Positions 44,642 to 53,266 of a DNA stretch of 64,000 nucleotides are shown piece by piece. This DNA comes from Ornatilinea sp. (lineage in GTDB: Bacteria > Chloroflexota > Anaerolineae > Anaerolineales > Anaerolineaceae). Position 1 is the stretch's first letter, and each line of letters begins with the position of its first letter. The stretch lies in assembly GCA_018433975.1 (NCBI GenBank), contig JAHDQE010000015.1:1-64000 (forward strand), in the 5' to 3' direction. Position numbers and translations under genes: made by a program. The notes beneath the pieces are model-generated. The model worked only from the letters and a program-made list of their open reading frames with translations, did not search any database and was not told the DNA's origin.

Positions 44642-45700
44642 CTAAAGCTCAAAATCTGGGAAAAATTTATCCCATGGAATATTTACACTTTCCCCATCCC
44701 GGATCACACTTAACAGGTGCATCAAAAGGGGAAAGTCAGATGCTTTTGCCAGACCGCGTTCTTCCAATTTGGGCAGTGCGGTTCCTACGCGGGTAAGAAT
44801 TTCGACACCTTCCAGTGTTTCATTTGCTAATTCATTCCGGGCTTGCTCGTATGAAAGACCTTTACCCAGAAGTTGCCCAAGTTTTGCGTTTCGGCCGCCA
44901 AAAACAGTTACATACAGGTCTCCCGAACCCGAAAGCTCGATTAATCCGTCCAGTTTCCCGCCCAATAGTTCCACCAACAGACGCATTTCACGCATACTTT
45001 GGGCAAATAAAGCAGCCTGAGGATTGTACATAAAGGCAATGCCATCCGCGCCTTTTTGTTGATATTCGCCGACTGCCAGATTAATGCAAATTGCATAGGC
45101 ATTTTTCATGGCAACTCCGGCTTCCGCGCCGATAAAATCGGTGGTCACGCTGATGTGGTAATAATCCGTGGCGAATACCTTACGAAGGTCTTTGAGGGTA
45201 TTTGCATCGCGCCCACAGAAGTAGACACAGGATTGTCTCCGCGCAGCCAGTTCCTGGGCGATACAGGGACCGGCAACGGCGTTCAAGCTGATTTTGTCTT
45301 TTAAGTTTTCCGGCAACAAACTGTTCATATAGTCCGGAATGATATGCAGGTCGCCGTTGGTGTCCGCAACCAGTCCTTTGGTGATGGATAGAACCGGCAC
45401 CTCTGGTTTGAGGTAAGGTTTTACCTGTTCGATAAACCATTCCACGCCAAAGCTGCTGACCCCACAAACAATGATATCCGCGCCTTCGAGAGCCTGCGGA
45501 ATTTCTGTGTAAAAATAGGGTTTAACATTTTTGGCTACCTGGCGTTTATGCTTTGGATGGGTTCCATCTTTTTTAATGCTTTCGATGATGTGGGTGTCAA
45601 GATGTGTGCCTACCAGACGCACTTCGTGTCCTTGATCCGATAGGGGCCAAGAGACGCCGCTTCCCATCATTCCTGCGCCAATAATTGTTACGATAGTCAT
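44642..45700 (-). CDS. GpsA-like NAD(P)-dependent dehydrogenase
   Basis: A protein of about 352 residues with the glycerol-3-phosphate dehydrogenase fold. N-terminal Rossmann motif IIGAGMMGSG replaces the usual GxGxWGTA. NAVAGPCIAQE matches the GPSFAxE region, AGVAMKNAYAI carries the catalytic Lys, and ELSGSGDLYVTVFGGRNAKLG matches the SGIGDL...GRN signature. It is thus a divergent GpsA paralogue that may reduce or oxidise another 3-carbon or 4-carbon ketose phosphate. ATG 45700 is chosen over an upstream in-frame ATG because AAGGGAG precedes it. Confidence 0.82.
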   Translation of the reverse strand: MTIVTIIGAGMMGSGVSWPLSDQGHEVRLVGTHLDTHIIESIKKDGTHPKHKRQVAKNVKPYFYTEIPQALEGADIIVCGVSSFGVEWFIEQVKPYLKPEVPVLSITKGLVADTNGDLHIIPDYMNSLLPENLKDKISLNAVAGPCIAQELAARRQSCVYFCGRDANTLKDLRKVFATDYYHISVTTDFIGAEAGVAMKNAYAICINLAVGEYQQKGADGIAFMYNPQAALFAQSMREMRLLVELLGGKLDGLIELSGSGDLYVTVFGGRNAKLGQLLGKGLSYEQARNELANETLEGVEILTRVGTALPKLEERGLAKASDFPLLMHLLSVIRDGESVNIPWDKFFPDFEL

Positions 45701-45825
45701 AGTAGCAACTCCCTTACTATATTTGTTGGTTTTACACACTGTAATTTGCTTCATGCCGATGAAAACTATTCCCGGAATGAAGCAAAAAATCTTTTCAGTT
45801 TGATTTGATCGTTTTATAAAAAGTT

Positions 45826-45864
45826 AATGCTGCACTGTTTTGGGTAACCAGCGCAGCATTTGTT
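45826..45864. terminator. Hairpin after ptsI
   Basis: AATGCTGC(A)CTG pairs with CAG(C)GCAGCATT around a ten-base loop. On the leftward strand CTTTTTATAAAA follows. It ends or attenuates the PTS operon transcript before the GpsA-like gene. Confidence 0.6.
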
Positions 45865-45932
45865 TATATTCGTCGTACAGGCTTCTCGAATCCTTGAGTC
45901 ACCTGTTTTTTGCAATGATACTTGCTAAACGA

Positions 45933-47663
45933 CTACCCCTGGTTGGTTATTGGAAGTTCTTTTTGAACGTACTGAACAACATCTTCGCAACTACACATTT
46001 CCAATGCTTTCTTGGCAATCTGCTGGCATTTCTCAAGCGATAATTGGCGAATGATGTATTTCGCAAGGGGTATGGCAGGAGCGTTCATACTGAATTCATC
46101 CAACCCCAACCCCAATAAAACCGGAATAGCCACCGGCTCGCCAGCCAATTCACCACACATGCCAATCCAAATACCGGCTTTATGCGCTTCTTCAATTGCG
46201 CGCGAGACCAATCTGAGGACAGCAGGGGAAAGTGCGTCGTTCAGATAACTTACACCGGGGTTTGTTCGGTCTGCGGCCATCGTGTATTGTGTGAGATCAT
46301 TTGTGCCGATGGAGAAGAAATCAACCTCTTTGGCAAGATGGTCAGCCAGCATTACCGCGGAGGGAATTTCAATCATGATGCCAATTTCCATTTTCGCGGG
46401 TAGTGGTTTTCCCTCGGCTTCAAGTTCTGCACGGCATTCCTGCATGATTTTCTTTGCGGCCCGAAGTTCGGGTACGGTCGCGATCATGGGGAACATCACT
46501 TTTAGATTGTGTCCAAAACCGGACCGGATGATTGCCCTGAGCTGCGGTTTAAACAATTCGGGCTGCTGCATACACAGGCGAATTGCTCTTACGCCGAGGA
46601 AAGGATTGGTTTCGGGTGCGATCTTCAGATAAGGCAGTTCTTTGTCTCCACCAATATCCAGTGTTCGTAAGACAACCGGCCGCTGGCCAAAGACATCCAG
46701 AATGGATTTGTAGGCCTGATATTGTTCGTCTTCATCCGGCAGGTGGTTTTTTCCAAGGTAGACAAATTCGGTTCTCAGAAGACCGACGCCCTCTGCTCCC
46801 TGTTGAATAGCTTGTTCCGATTCTTCAACGCTGCCCACGTTGGCAACAACTTCAACCTGATGCCCATCGCGAGTAATAGCGGGTTCTTTGGCGATTTTTA
46901 AAGCTTCTTCACAGAATTTGTTCCAGTTTTCTTGTCTGACTTTATAAATGGCTAAAGTTTCTGGATCGGGTTGAGCGATCAGATCGCCATTTCTGCCATC
47001 CAGAATCATAGATTCTCCCGTGTGGACTTCCAAGATCTTCATGCCGGCCCCAACAATTGCGGGTAAGCCTAATGTTCTGGCCAAAATTGCGGTATGAGAT
47101 GTTGGGCCGCCAGTGCCGGTGCAGAATCCCAGAACTAGGGATTTATTCAGATTGATGGTATCCGAAGGGGTCAGGTCGGGTGCGAGGATTACGGAAGGCT
47201 CTTTGAGAGCTGAAAAGAGCTGAGAATTGTCCACACCGTTCATAATGCAGATTACACGGTGGGTTACATCCCGAATATCTGCGGCTCGAGCCCGGAAGTA
47301 TTCGTCGTCCATTCCTTCCAAAGCAACTGCAAATGCCTCGGCGGTGCGGTGGAGGGCGGCTTCAGCGTTGAGATACTCATCCAGAATGGCTTCTTTGGCA
47401 GTATCCAGTAACTCGGGGTCACCAAGCATTTCCATGTGCGCTTCGAAAATTGCAGCCGTTTCCTCTCCGACTTCGTTCAGCGCATTTTCATAGGAAGCTT
47501 CTAATTGTTTGATAGCTGTATCGACTGCCACAGATAAACGCGTCCATTCAGCCTGGGTATCTTTGACCTTTTTGTCTGTGATTTCAACAGTTTGTGGGTT
47601 GTAGACAAAAGCAGGTCCAATGGCGTATCCATTTGAAGCTGCAATGCCTTTCATTGTGATCAC
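45933..47663 (-). CDS. ptsI: PTS Enzyme I (phosphoenolpyruvate-protein phosphotransferase)
   Basis: The general PTS enzyme that moves phosphate from PEP to HPr. The 576 residues include GGPTSHTAI with active His190, LLRTEF, FSIGTNDLTQY and CGELAG with the catalytic Cys. Length and order match canonical EI. It overlaps the IIA-HPr gene by four bases (ATGA type), so the two general phosphocarriers are co-translated inside a sugar-specific operon. No other ptsI is visible in the window. Confidence 0.95.
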   Translation of the reverse strand: MITMKGIAASNGYAIGPAFVYNPQTVEITDKKVKDTQAEWTRLSVAVDTAIKQLEASYENALNEVGEETAAIFEAHMEMLGDPELLDTAKEAILDEYLNAEAALHRTAEAFAVALEGMDDEYFRARAADIRDVTHRVICIMNGVDNSQLFSALKEPSVILAPDLTPSDTINLNKSLVLGFCTGTGGPTSHTAILARTLGLPAIVGAGMKILEVHTGESMILDGRNGDLIAQPDPETLAIYKVRQENWNKFCEEALKIAKEPAITRDGHQVEVVANVGSVEESEQAIQQGAEGVGLLRTEFVYLGKNHLPDEDEQYQAYKSILDVFGQRPVVLRTLDIGGDKELPYLKIAPETNPFLGVRAIRLCMQQPELFKPQLRAIIRSGFGHNLKVMFPMIATVPELRAAKKIMQECRAELEAEGKPLPAKMEIGIMIEIPSAVMLADHLAKEVDFFSIGTNDLTQYTMAADRTNPGVSYLNDALSPAVLRLVSRAIEEAHKAGIWIGMCGELAGEPVAIPVLLGLGLDEFSMNAPAIPLAKYIIRQLSLEKCQQIAKKALEMCSCEDVVQYVQKELPITNQG

Positions 47664-48448
47664 GCAACACCTCCGAAATTGCTAGCAACTAATTCCTTAA
47701 GCTCGTTCAGAGCTTCCTGGGCGTCGTCACCTTCAGCGCGAATAGTAATTTCGCAGCCCTGATTGGCGCCTAAGGAAAGCACTTTTAAAATGCTTTTTGC
47801 ATTTCCTTTTCTGCCTTCACAGAAAACGGTGATATCTGAATTATATTGCTTTGCTGCCTTTACGAAAAGGGTCGCGGGCCGGGCATGTAAGCCAACGGGG
47901 TGTTCAATGGTGACTTTCACTTCTAAAGCACCGTCAGATTTCTCGGGTTGTTTTTCGTCTGTGTCAACAGTTACAATCCCGGCATTTAACCGCTGATCCA
48001 TGATTTCGGCAATTTTTGAACGTTCTGTTGTTTGCGCAATCAACTGCAGGAAATCACGGTTTTGGATGATGGCCATAACCTGTTTCAACATGGTCATGAC
48101 TTTATCTTTATCTGGTACGGCCAACATGAAAATCAAGCGTACGTCTACTTCGGTGTCAAACGGATCGCCCATTTCACAGAACTTAACCGATTCGGGCAAA
48201 AGGCCAACGGCTACAGCCTGTTTAAGGACATGATGTGAGTCTGTGTGAGGTATTGCAACACCAATCTCACCTGTGGGGAGACCTGTCGCAAACTCTTTTT
48301 CACGGGCAACAACTGCCGGAACGTAACTTTCTTTAACAAATCCATTTTTTAACAATAGATTCCCCAGTTTTTCAATGGCTTCTTCTTTTGTTTTAGCTTC
48401 CAGAGGCATCAATAAATTTTCCTCATAGAACCACTTGGTTTGTTCCAT
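47660..48448 (-). CDS. Fused PTS IIA (galactitol/fructose type) and HPr
   Basis: A 262-residue two-domain phosphocarrier. Residues 1-150 are a IIA domain of the fructose-mannitol/Gat superfamily with active His68 in GVAIPHTD. After an acidic linker (160-174), residues 175-262 are HPr with active His188 in GLHARPA and a Ser219 at the regulatory Ser46 position (AKSILKVLSLG). The Ser site suggests control by an HPr kinase, if present. Fusion would let phosphate pass EI to HPr to IIA within one chain. SD AAAGGATGG. Confidence 0.93.
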   Translation of the reverse strand: MEQTKWFYEENLLMPLEAKTKEEAIEKLGNLLLKNGFVKESYVPAVVAREKEFATGLPTGEIGVAIPHTDSHHVLKQAVAVGLLPESVKFCEMGDPFDTEVDVRLIFMLAVPDKDKVMTMLKQVMAIIQNRDFLQLIAQTTERSKIAEIMDQRLNAGIVTVDTDEKQPEKSDGALEVKVTIEHPVGLHARPATLFVKAAKQYNSDITVFCEGRKGNAKSILKVLSLGANQGCEITIRAEGDDAQEALNELKELVASNFGGVA

Positions 48449-48475
48449 AACTCAAATCCATCCTTTATAAAAATT

Positions 48476-49417
48476 TTAGTGATCTAACAATTTTTCAGCA
48501 ACTTTTTGATCCGTAATTAAAACATCTAATAAATGGCCTGTTACAGCTCCGCGAATTGCTTCTGCTTTTGCCAACCCACCTGCTACACCGATAACCGTAG
48601 GTACAGAAGAGAGATAGTTCAGGTCAATTGAAACAATTTGTTTTTCCCAATCCGATGAAATCGATCTACCAAAGCGATCGAAAGGACATGCACAGGTTTC
48701 TCCAACAGCCCCCATCATGGTTAGTTGATTTAGGGCTTCTGGAGAAATTCCATTGCGAAGTAAACTGGAGTTTACCGGATTTACTGTTCCTACTCCAACG
48801 AGTGCTATCTCTGCGGTTTTTACATAAGACAAAACCTCTTGAATAGGGGGTTCCTGGAGGAGTTGTTTATGTACTGCAGGGTTTTTAATAACCAATGGTG
48901 CTTGCATGTAAATATAGCGTCCGCCCAAACGGTGCACAAGCAATTGGGCAAGTTCTGGGCCATCAATTAGAGCGTTCTCACAGCCTACAACACCCATTAC
49001 TTGAACAACTGTAGCATTTAGCTTCTGAACTTCGAGTGCGCGCACGGTTTGATAAACCCCATTCCCGCTGGCGATTGCAATGACGACATTAGGCCTTAGT
49101 ATTTTTTGTAAATATTGTGCTCCAAGAACTCCGAGACCCTCCAGAAGTTCTTCATAAGAGCAGTTGTGCATTTGTTTGAGAACACGGACTGATTTAAGTC
49201 CATATTTTTGACACAAATTTTCTTCTAAATACTCAGCGCGCTGCCAGGGGAAATGAATTTTTATTTCGACCAAGCCATGTTTTTTGGCTCCGTCCAACAG
49301 GCGCGATACCGTAGACCGGGAAAAATGAAGCCTTGTCGCTATTGCCTCCTGGGTTAACCCCTCTTCGTAATATAGTTTTGCAACTTTTGCCATCCGCCAT
49401 TGAGTTTCTCGCGCCAT
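48476..49417 (-). CDS. SorC/DeoR-family sugar-binding regulator
   Basis: A 313-residue regulator. The N-terminal helix-turn-helix is LTQEAIATRLHFSRSTVSRLL, followed by a sugar-binding effector domain (VLGAQYLQKILRPNVVIAIASGNGVYQTVRAL, then QVMGVVGCENALIDGPELAQLL and VGVGTV). SorC proteins bind phosphorylated sugars and act on their own operon. It sits between the membrane parts and IIA-HPr genes, 23 bp before the 150-residue membrane gene. Candidate operator GCACAATTGTGC lies upstream of IIB. A paralogue at 57537 controls a different unit. Confidence 0.9.
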   Translation of the reverse strand: MARETQWRMAKVAKLYYEEGLTQEAIATRLHFSRSTVSRLLDGAKKHGLVEIKIHFPWQRAEYLEENLCQKYGLKSVRVLKQMHNCSYEELLEGLGVLGAQYLQKILRPNVVIAIASGNGVYQTVRALEVQKLNATVVQVMGVVGCENALIDGPELAQLLVHRLGGRYIYMQAPLVIKNPAVHKQLLQEPPIQEVLSYVKTAEIALVGVGTVNPVNSSLLRNGISPEALNQLTMMGAVGETCACPFDRFGRSISSDWEKQIVSIDLNYLSSVPTVIGVAGGLAKAEAIRGAVTGHLLDVLITDQKVAEKLLDH

Positions 49418-49440
49418 GGTTTCTTCGCCTTGAAGGTTTT

Positions 49441-49893
49441 CTATTGGGGTTTGTTTTTAATAAACATGCTTAATTTGTAATTCTCCCCCGGTAATGAAAA
49501 CCGGTAGCGAAGGACTTCACCATTTCGAAGCGCAGCGAACCATTCAGGGCCGAGTTTCATAATTTCGATGATATTCTCAGGAGTTGCTTTAGATACCCAA
49601 ATATTCCAGCGATTCAAGATCCAACGGGGGTTTAACTTGTTAATTTCTTCTTGCCACTTGGGGCGAAATGCCACCCATGCTTCTTCGTCCGAAAGGTGCG
49701 GCTTCTCTTCTAATAAACTCACACCCAGGTGCACAGTCTTTCTGCGGATATTGTTCAACTGGAAGGAGGAATACGTGATAATGCCTCCCCAAATCAAGAA
49801 GATAATATTGAAGGTGGTTTGATTCGTGAAATAAAAATCCCGTGCCGCTCTCCCCCATTCACCGAGCATCACATCAAGAAGGGCTTGAATCAT
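49441..49893 (-). CDS. Unknown single-pass membrane protein of the PTS locus
   Basis: A 150-residue protein. One membrane helix near residues 25-47 (FNIIFLIWGGIITYSS), a cytoplasmic part with LGVSLLEEKPHLSDEEAWVAFRPKWQEEINKLNP and a Trp-rich C-terminal half ending in KLGPEWFAALRNGEVLRYRFSLP. No known family is recognised. It lies between IIC and the regulator in the same operon and could be an accessory subunit of the transporter. The N-terminus RDFYFTNQTTFN suggests an outside-facing start. Confidence 0.65.
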   Translation of the reverse strand: MIQALLDVMLGEWGRAARDFYFTNQTTFNIIFLIWGGIITYSSFQLNNIRRKTVHLGVSLLEEKPHLSDEEAWVAFRPKWQEEINKLNPRWILNRWNIWVSKATPENIIEIMKLGPEWFAALRNGEVLRYRFSLPGENYKLSMFIKNKPQ

Positions 49894-49916
49894 ATTAAAA
49901 ATACTCCAATTTTAGA

Positions 49917-49947
49917 TGGATGCGGCGCAAATTACACGCCGCATCCA
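49917..49947. repeat. Hairpin between IIC and the small membrane gene
   Basis: TGGATGCGGCG pairs with CGCCGCATCCA, 11 bp, nine-base loop and no T-run. It is probably an mRNA-stabilising or processing hairpin. Confidence 0.5.
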
Positions 49948-49972
49948 CTTATTCTAAACTAATTCTAGTGAT

Positions 49973-51415
49973 TTAGAAATCGTCAATATCTGCAACGATG
50001 GCTTCAACGTCAGATTTCGAGATCATGTAAGCAACAGCGGCGAAAATTACAACAACGATGACTGTCCACAGAGCTAAAGCTCCTGTACCACCTTCGATGA
50101 ATTTAATGAAGGGCAGTGCCAGCAGGTAGCCATTCAGGTGAGCGCCAACATCGATCGATGAGATCAGATTGGTGTTCGCAGGCATTTCGAAACCAACTTC
50201 TGCGCCCATGGTGGTCAGATAAGGAGCAAGCTGGGTGGCGATGAAGAACATGCCCATCAGGAAAACGGAGCCGTTGATGACGCCACGGATAATGTTGCCT
50301 TTTGACCAACCGACTGCCCAGATTGCGTAGAAGGGCAGAATTGCCAGGTCAGTGAAGGGGAGCATGCGGTTAAGGCCGACTGCATTCATAGCTACAGCGA
50401 TCAACAGGGCTAACGGAACGAGGATCAGGCCGGTGGCAACGTTGGCGGGGTGGCCGATTGCAACAGCGGCATCGAGACCAATGTGGATCTGACGGCCGGG
50501 GAACCTCTTGGTGATGAACTCGCGAGCGCCATCAGACAGAGGCAGCAGACCTTCCATCAGGATAGCAACCATACGAGGCAGAACCATCATAACTGCACCG
50601 AGGCTGATAGCAGTGTTCAGGATTAAGGCGAAGTTTCCGCCGAAATCCGCGCCGAGGCCGGGGCCAAATGCGATCAATGCAATGATCAAACCGAGGACGG
50701 TACCGACGATCATGGTTTCACCGAACACACCAAATTTTTCTTTGATGGTTTCGGGATCTGCATACCAGTCTTTTACAACCGGGATCCGATCCAGCAACCA
50801 GTTGACTGCGTAGCCAACGGGTGCCCAGGTGACAGTTTCCATGTGGGGCAGGGAGACGCCGGGGAGTTCAAAGAATTTCTGAACAATCGGGGCGGTCCAG
50901 TCAGCCAGTTTCAAGGTCATTGCAATGCCGATCATGCTGACAGAAAGAGCGATGATCAAAGCCGCAGTGGCACCGAAGGCATCACGAAGAGCTACATTAA
51001 CAAAGGCAGCGACGAAGATGAAGTGCCAGTAGTTCCACATGTCAATGTCAGCAGTCTGGGTCCAGTTGAGGGCCAGCATAACAACATTCAGCAGAATACC
51101 AAGGATAAAGACCCAGGGAACAACTGCAGAGGTACCGAAAGAAATAGCAGCACCGATCGGCCAACCGACATCCATCACATCCATGTTGCCGCCCAAATTT
51201 TCGGCCATGGCAGTGGTAGCCGGGGAAAGTGCGCCGACCATCAGGCCAACAACCAGGTTAATGGCGATAAAACCGATACCGATGGTGATAGCAGCGCGGA
51301 AAGCTTTACCGGGTTTAATGCCGAAAACTAAAGAAAGAACAAAAATAATGATCGGCATCATGACGGATGCGCCAAGATCCAAGATGTATTGAATTACACC
51401 CATTACAGCACTCAT
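49973..51415 (-). CDS. gatC: PTS galactitol-type IIC permease
   Basis: A 480-residue multi-pass membrane transporter matching the PTS Gat family IIC. It has about ten to twelve helices, with the characteristic segments YILDLGASVMMPIIIFVLSLVFGIKPGKAFRAAITIGIGFI, an Asn-rich loop, and GHPANVATGLILVPLALL in the second half. It carries the sugar or polyol and passes it to IIB phosphate. The Gat family also transports sugar acids and tagatose-related sugars, so galactitol is not proven. SD AAGGAG. It precedes the small membrane gene. Confidence 0.88.
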   Translation of the reverse strand: MSAVMGVIQYILDLGASVMMPIIIFVLSLVFGIKPGKAFRAAITIGIGFIAINLVVGLMVGALSPATTAMAENLGGNMDVMDVGWPIGAAISFGTSAVVPWVFILGILLNVVMLALNWTQTADIDMWNYWHFIFVAAFVNVALRDAFGATAALIIALSVSMIGIAMTLKLADWTAPIVQKFFELPGVSLPHMETVTWAPVGYAVNWLLDRIPVVKDWYADPETIKEKFGVFGETMIVGTVLGLIIALIAFGPGLGADFGGNFALILNTAISLGAVMMVLPRMVAILMEGLLPLSDGAREFITKRFPGRQIHIGLDAAVAIGHPANVATGLILVPLALLIAVAMNAVGLNRMLPFTDLAILPFYAIWAVGWSKGNIIRGVINGSVFLMGMFFIATQLAPYLTTMGAEVGFEMPANTNLISSIDVGAHLNGYLLALPFIKFIEGGTGALALWTVIVVVIFAAVAYMISKSDVEAIVADIDDF

Positions 51416-51641
51416 AGTTACAAGTCTCCTTAGAAATTTTTATGATAAGAATTAAAATTTTGGTGCTTGAGTTCAAAAATTGATTGCTTTTTATTATTTA
51501 CGCTTTACCACCTCCTTTTTTGTGGGGTTACGCTGTAAAAAAACACAAAACTGCTGCGCAGTCAGCAAAGCGCCCCATGAATATAATTTTATTGATTGCC
51601 CCGCTGTGATTGATGCTATCAAGAAATGCAGCAGAAAAATT

Positions 51642-51670
51642 AAAATGCTCTTGGCTCACAAGAGCATTTT
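51642..51670. terminator. Hairpin between IIB and IIC genes
   Basis: AAAATGCTCTTG pairs with CAAGAGCATTTT around five bases, directly after the IIB stop on the leftward strand. It may trim transcription between IIB and the 266-bp leader of IIC. Confidence 0.6.
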
Positions 51671-51681
51671 AGAAAGGGATT

Positions 51682-52035
51682 TTATATTTTGTCGGATTCG
51701 TCAAGAGCTGCGCAAATACGATCAACCAACGCTTCTTCTCCGATTCCTGTGAGGAAAGGCACGCCATTAAAAGCCGGAATAGTCGGGATGCCGTCTACGG
51801 TATGTATGGTTTTCCCGTCCGGAGTTTCGACCTTCACTATTTTTAATTTTGTGGTGGTGACGATTGCGTGCGGATTGTAAGACTGCGCTTTGGAAGGCAC
51901 TTCGGCAGCGATGCACTGTGAAGAGGTGGCGTTATAGCCGCGTTTCTTTAACCACTCCATTAACTTGTTTTCAGCAGCAGTGGATGTAGCGATACCGGTT
52001 CCACAGACGACAAGTACTCTTACTCTTTTAGCCAT
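51682..52035 (-). CDS. gatB: PTS galactitol-type IIB
   Basis: A 117-residue phosphocarrier. The P-loop RVLVVCGTGIATSTAAENKL carries the phospho-Cys (Cys11), as in Gat-type IIB. It takes phosphate from IIA and gives it to the sugar on IIC. It is slightly longer than the typical 95-100 residues because of a C-terminal GVPFLTGIGEEALVDRIC segment, normal in this family. SD CTGGAGG. It is the first PTS gene after a candidate promoter at 52107-52135. Confidence 0.9.
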   Translation of the reverse strand: MAKRVRVLVVCGTGIATSTAAENKLMEWLKKRGYNATSSQCIAAEVPSKAQSYNPHAIVTTTKLKIVKVETPDGKTIHTVDGIPTIPAFNGVPFLTGIGEEALVDRICAALDESDKI

Positions 52036-52106
52036 TTATTCCTCCAGGATTTGATTTGTGAAACTGAATTAACGTATAAAAGCTTCCGAAACATTAACTG
52101 TTTATT

Positions 52107-52135
52107 AATATACTTAAAAATCTGATAAAAGTCAA
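52107..52135 (-). promoter_or_regulatory. Promoter of the PTS operon
   Basis: On the leftward strand TTGACT, a 17-base spacer and TATATT, about 70 bases before the IIB ATG. The palindrome GCACAATTGTGC lies about 60 bases upstream of the predicted start. Confidence 0.75.
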
Positions 52136-52153
52136 TCAAATTTCCAAACAGAT

Positions 52154-52165
52154 GCACAATTGTGC
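52154..52165. promoter_or_regulatory. Candidate SorC operator
   Basis: GCACAATTGTGC, a perfect 12-bp palindrome, placed upstream of the -35 of the IIB promoter where an activator could bind. Its right half ATTGTGC recurs at 53228-53234 before the fused aldolase gene. Confidence 0.5.
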
Positions 52166-52273
52166 GTTTTTAATGGTCTGTTAATAGTTTGTCGATACTG
52201 ATGGGGGGATTTTTTGATGAAAGTGAACCCTTTTTAAAGAGGGTTGAATTGTAACATACAAATATTAAAGAAA

Positions 52274-52305
52274 ATCGCAAAACTTTCCGGTAAGAGTTTT
52301 GCGAT
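52274..52305. terminator. Terminator after the aldolase gene
   Basis: ATCGCAAAACT pairs with AGTTTTGCGAT around ten bases. On the leftward strand a TTTTC tract follows. It separates the aldolase unit from the PTS promoter. Confidence 0.75.
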
Positions 52306-52331
52306 TAGATTCAGATCGTGATTATTTTGAA

Positions 52332-52964
52332 TTAATGGGGATAGAATTTCGCCAGTACTGCATCCATTTGCTCTTTGGTCAGGAGAACAGGATCACCAAG
52401 ACTCTTTGTCTGGTAATAAAGTTGAGCAACCAATTCTATTTGTTCGGTGGTCGTATATGCGGATTGAATAGTCTTTCCAACGCTGAGCAAACCGTGATTG
52501 GCAATTAATACAGCATTATTATCGCCAATGGCGTTGACAATGTTATCTGCCAGTTCTTTTGTGCCATATGTGGCATATTTTGCGAGTGGAACTTTGTAGC
52601 CGGAAAAGCCAACCAGATAATGGACGGAAGGGATTTCCCAGTTCATGCAGGCGATTGTGGTGGAGTAAATTGGATGTGAATGGACGACTGCATGGATGTC
52701 ATCACGAAGATTCTGGAGAGCGATATGGAAGCTTAATTCACTTGTTGGCACCCGGTCGCCTTCTACAATTTCACCATCCATTGTTGTGATGACAACATCT
52801 TCAGGTTCCATTTCAAAATAGTCCATACTGGTTGGGCTTACCGCTAACAAGTTTTTCTCAACGTTATGGATACTGATGTTGCCACCTGTGCCAACGGTGA
52901 GATGGGTTGTGAGCATTTTTCGAAGATATTGAATAACCTGTTTTCTTTCTTCTAATAGCAGCAT
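52332..52964 (-). CDS. Class II aldolase
   Basis: A 210-residue zinc aldolase/epimerase of the FucA/AraD type. GTGGNISIHNVEKNLLAVSPTSMDY is the N-terminal substrate loop; the zinc His pair is in AVVHSHPIYS, the third near LIANHGLLSVG. Similar to the aldolase at 42509, but shorter. Good ribosome site AAGGAGAAA. Divergently arranged with the fused aldolase/dehydrogenase at 53267 across a 302-bp region holding an inverted repeat. Confidence 0.88.
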   Translation of the reverse strand: MLLLEERKQVIQYLRKMLTTHLTVGTGGNISIHNVEKNLLAVSPTSMDYFEMEPEDVVITTMDGEIVEGDRVPTSELSFHIALQNLRDDIHAVVHSHPIYSTTIACMNWEIPSVHYLVGFSGYKVPLAKYATYGTKELADNIVNAIGDNNAVLIANHGLLSVGKTIQSAYTTTEQIELVAQLYYQTKSLGDPVLLTKEQMDAVLAKFYPH

Positions 52965-53266
52965 TGTTTTTCTCCTTAAAAAATTCTATTTGGTTGTAAA
53001 TGTGTTAAGAGATTAGATTACAAATTGAATAAATCGTAAAGGTTGATGCCAACTCTTATAATGAATACATTTAGATGAACAACTATGGACAACTTTACGG
53101 GAAGATTGTATCATATAATTTGTTTTCGAATTGTAAAAGAGTTTTAGAAATGATGGGTAGTTTTTATCACAAAGTGGGGTTTTAAGTAGAGATTGATATT
53201 GTTGAAAAGAAAGTTTTGCAGCAATGATTGTGCTAAAGTTAATTTTTTATTTTACAGGAGGAAGAA
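52965..53266. other. Divergent control region
   Basis: Between the divergent aldolase and fused aldolase/dehydrogenase genes. It holds an inverted repeat CGTAAAGGTTG (53035-53045) with CAACTTTACG (53090-53099), a TATAAG/TTGTTC leftward promoter-like pair inside it, and AGCAATGATTGTGCT (53220-53234), an imperfect version of the SorC candidate site. Confidence 0.4.

Noticed and set aside
45746..45785. TTGCTTCAT/ATGAAGCAA inverted repeat upstream of the GpsA-like gene
   Set aside because: The loop is long and no T-run follows on the gene's strand, so I cannot call it a terminator or operator.
51484..51520. Very strong leftward ribosome site (AAAGGAGGTGG) in the leader of IIC
   Set aside because: No ATG, GTG or TTG lies at a suitable distance; only stop codons follow. 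It may be chance or a regulatory binding site, but nothing supports a gene.
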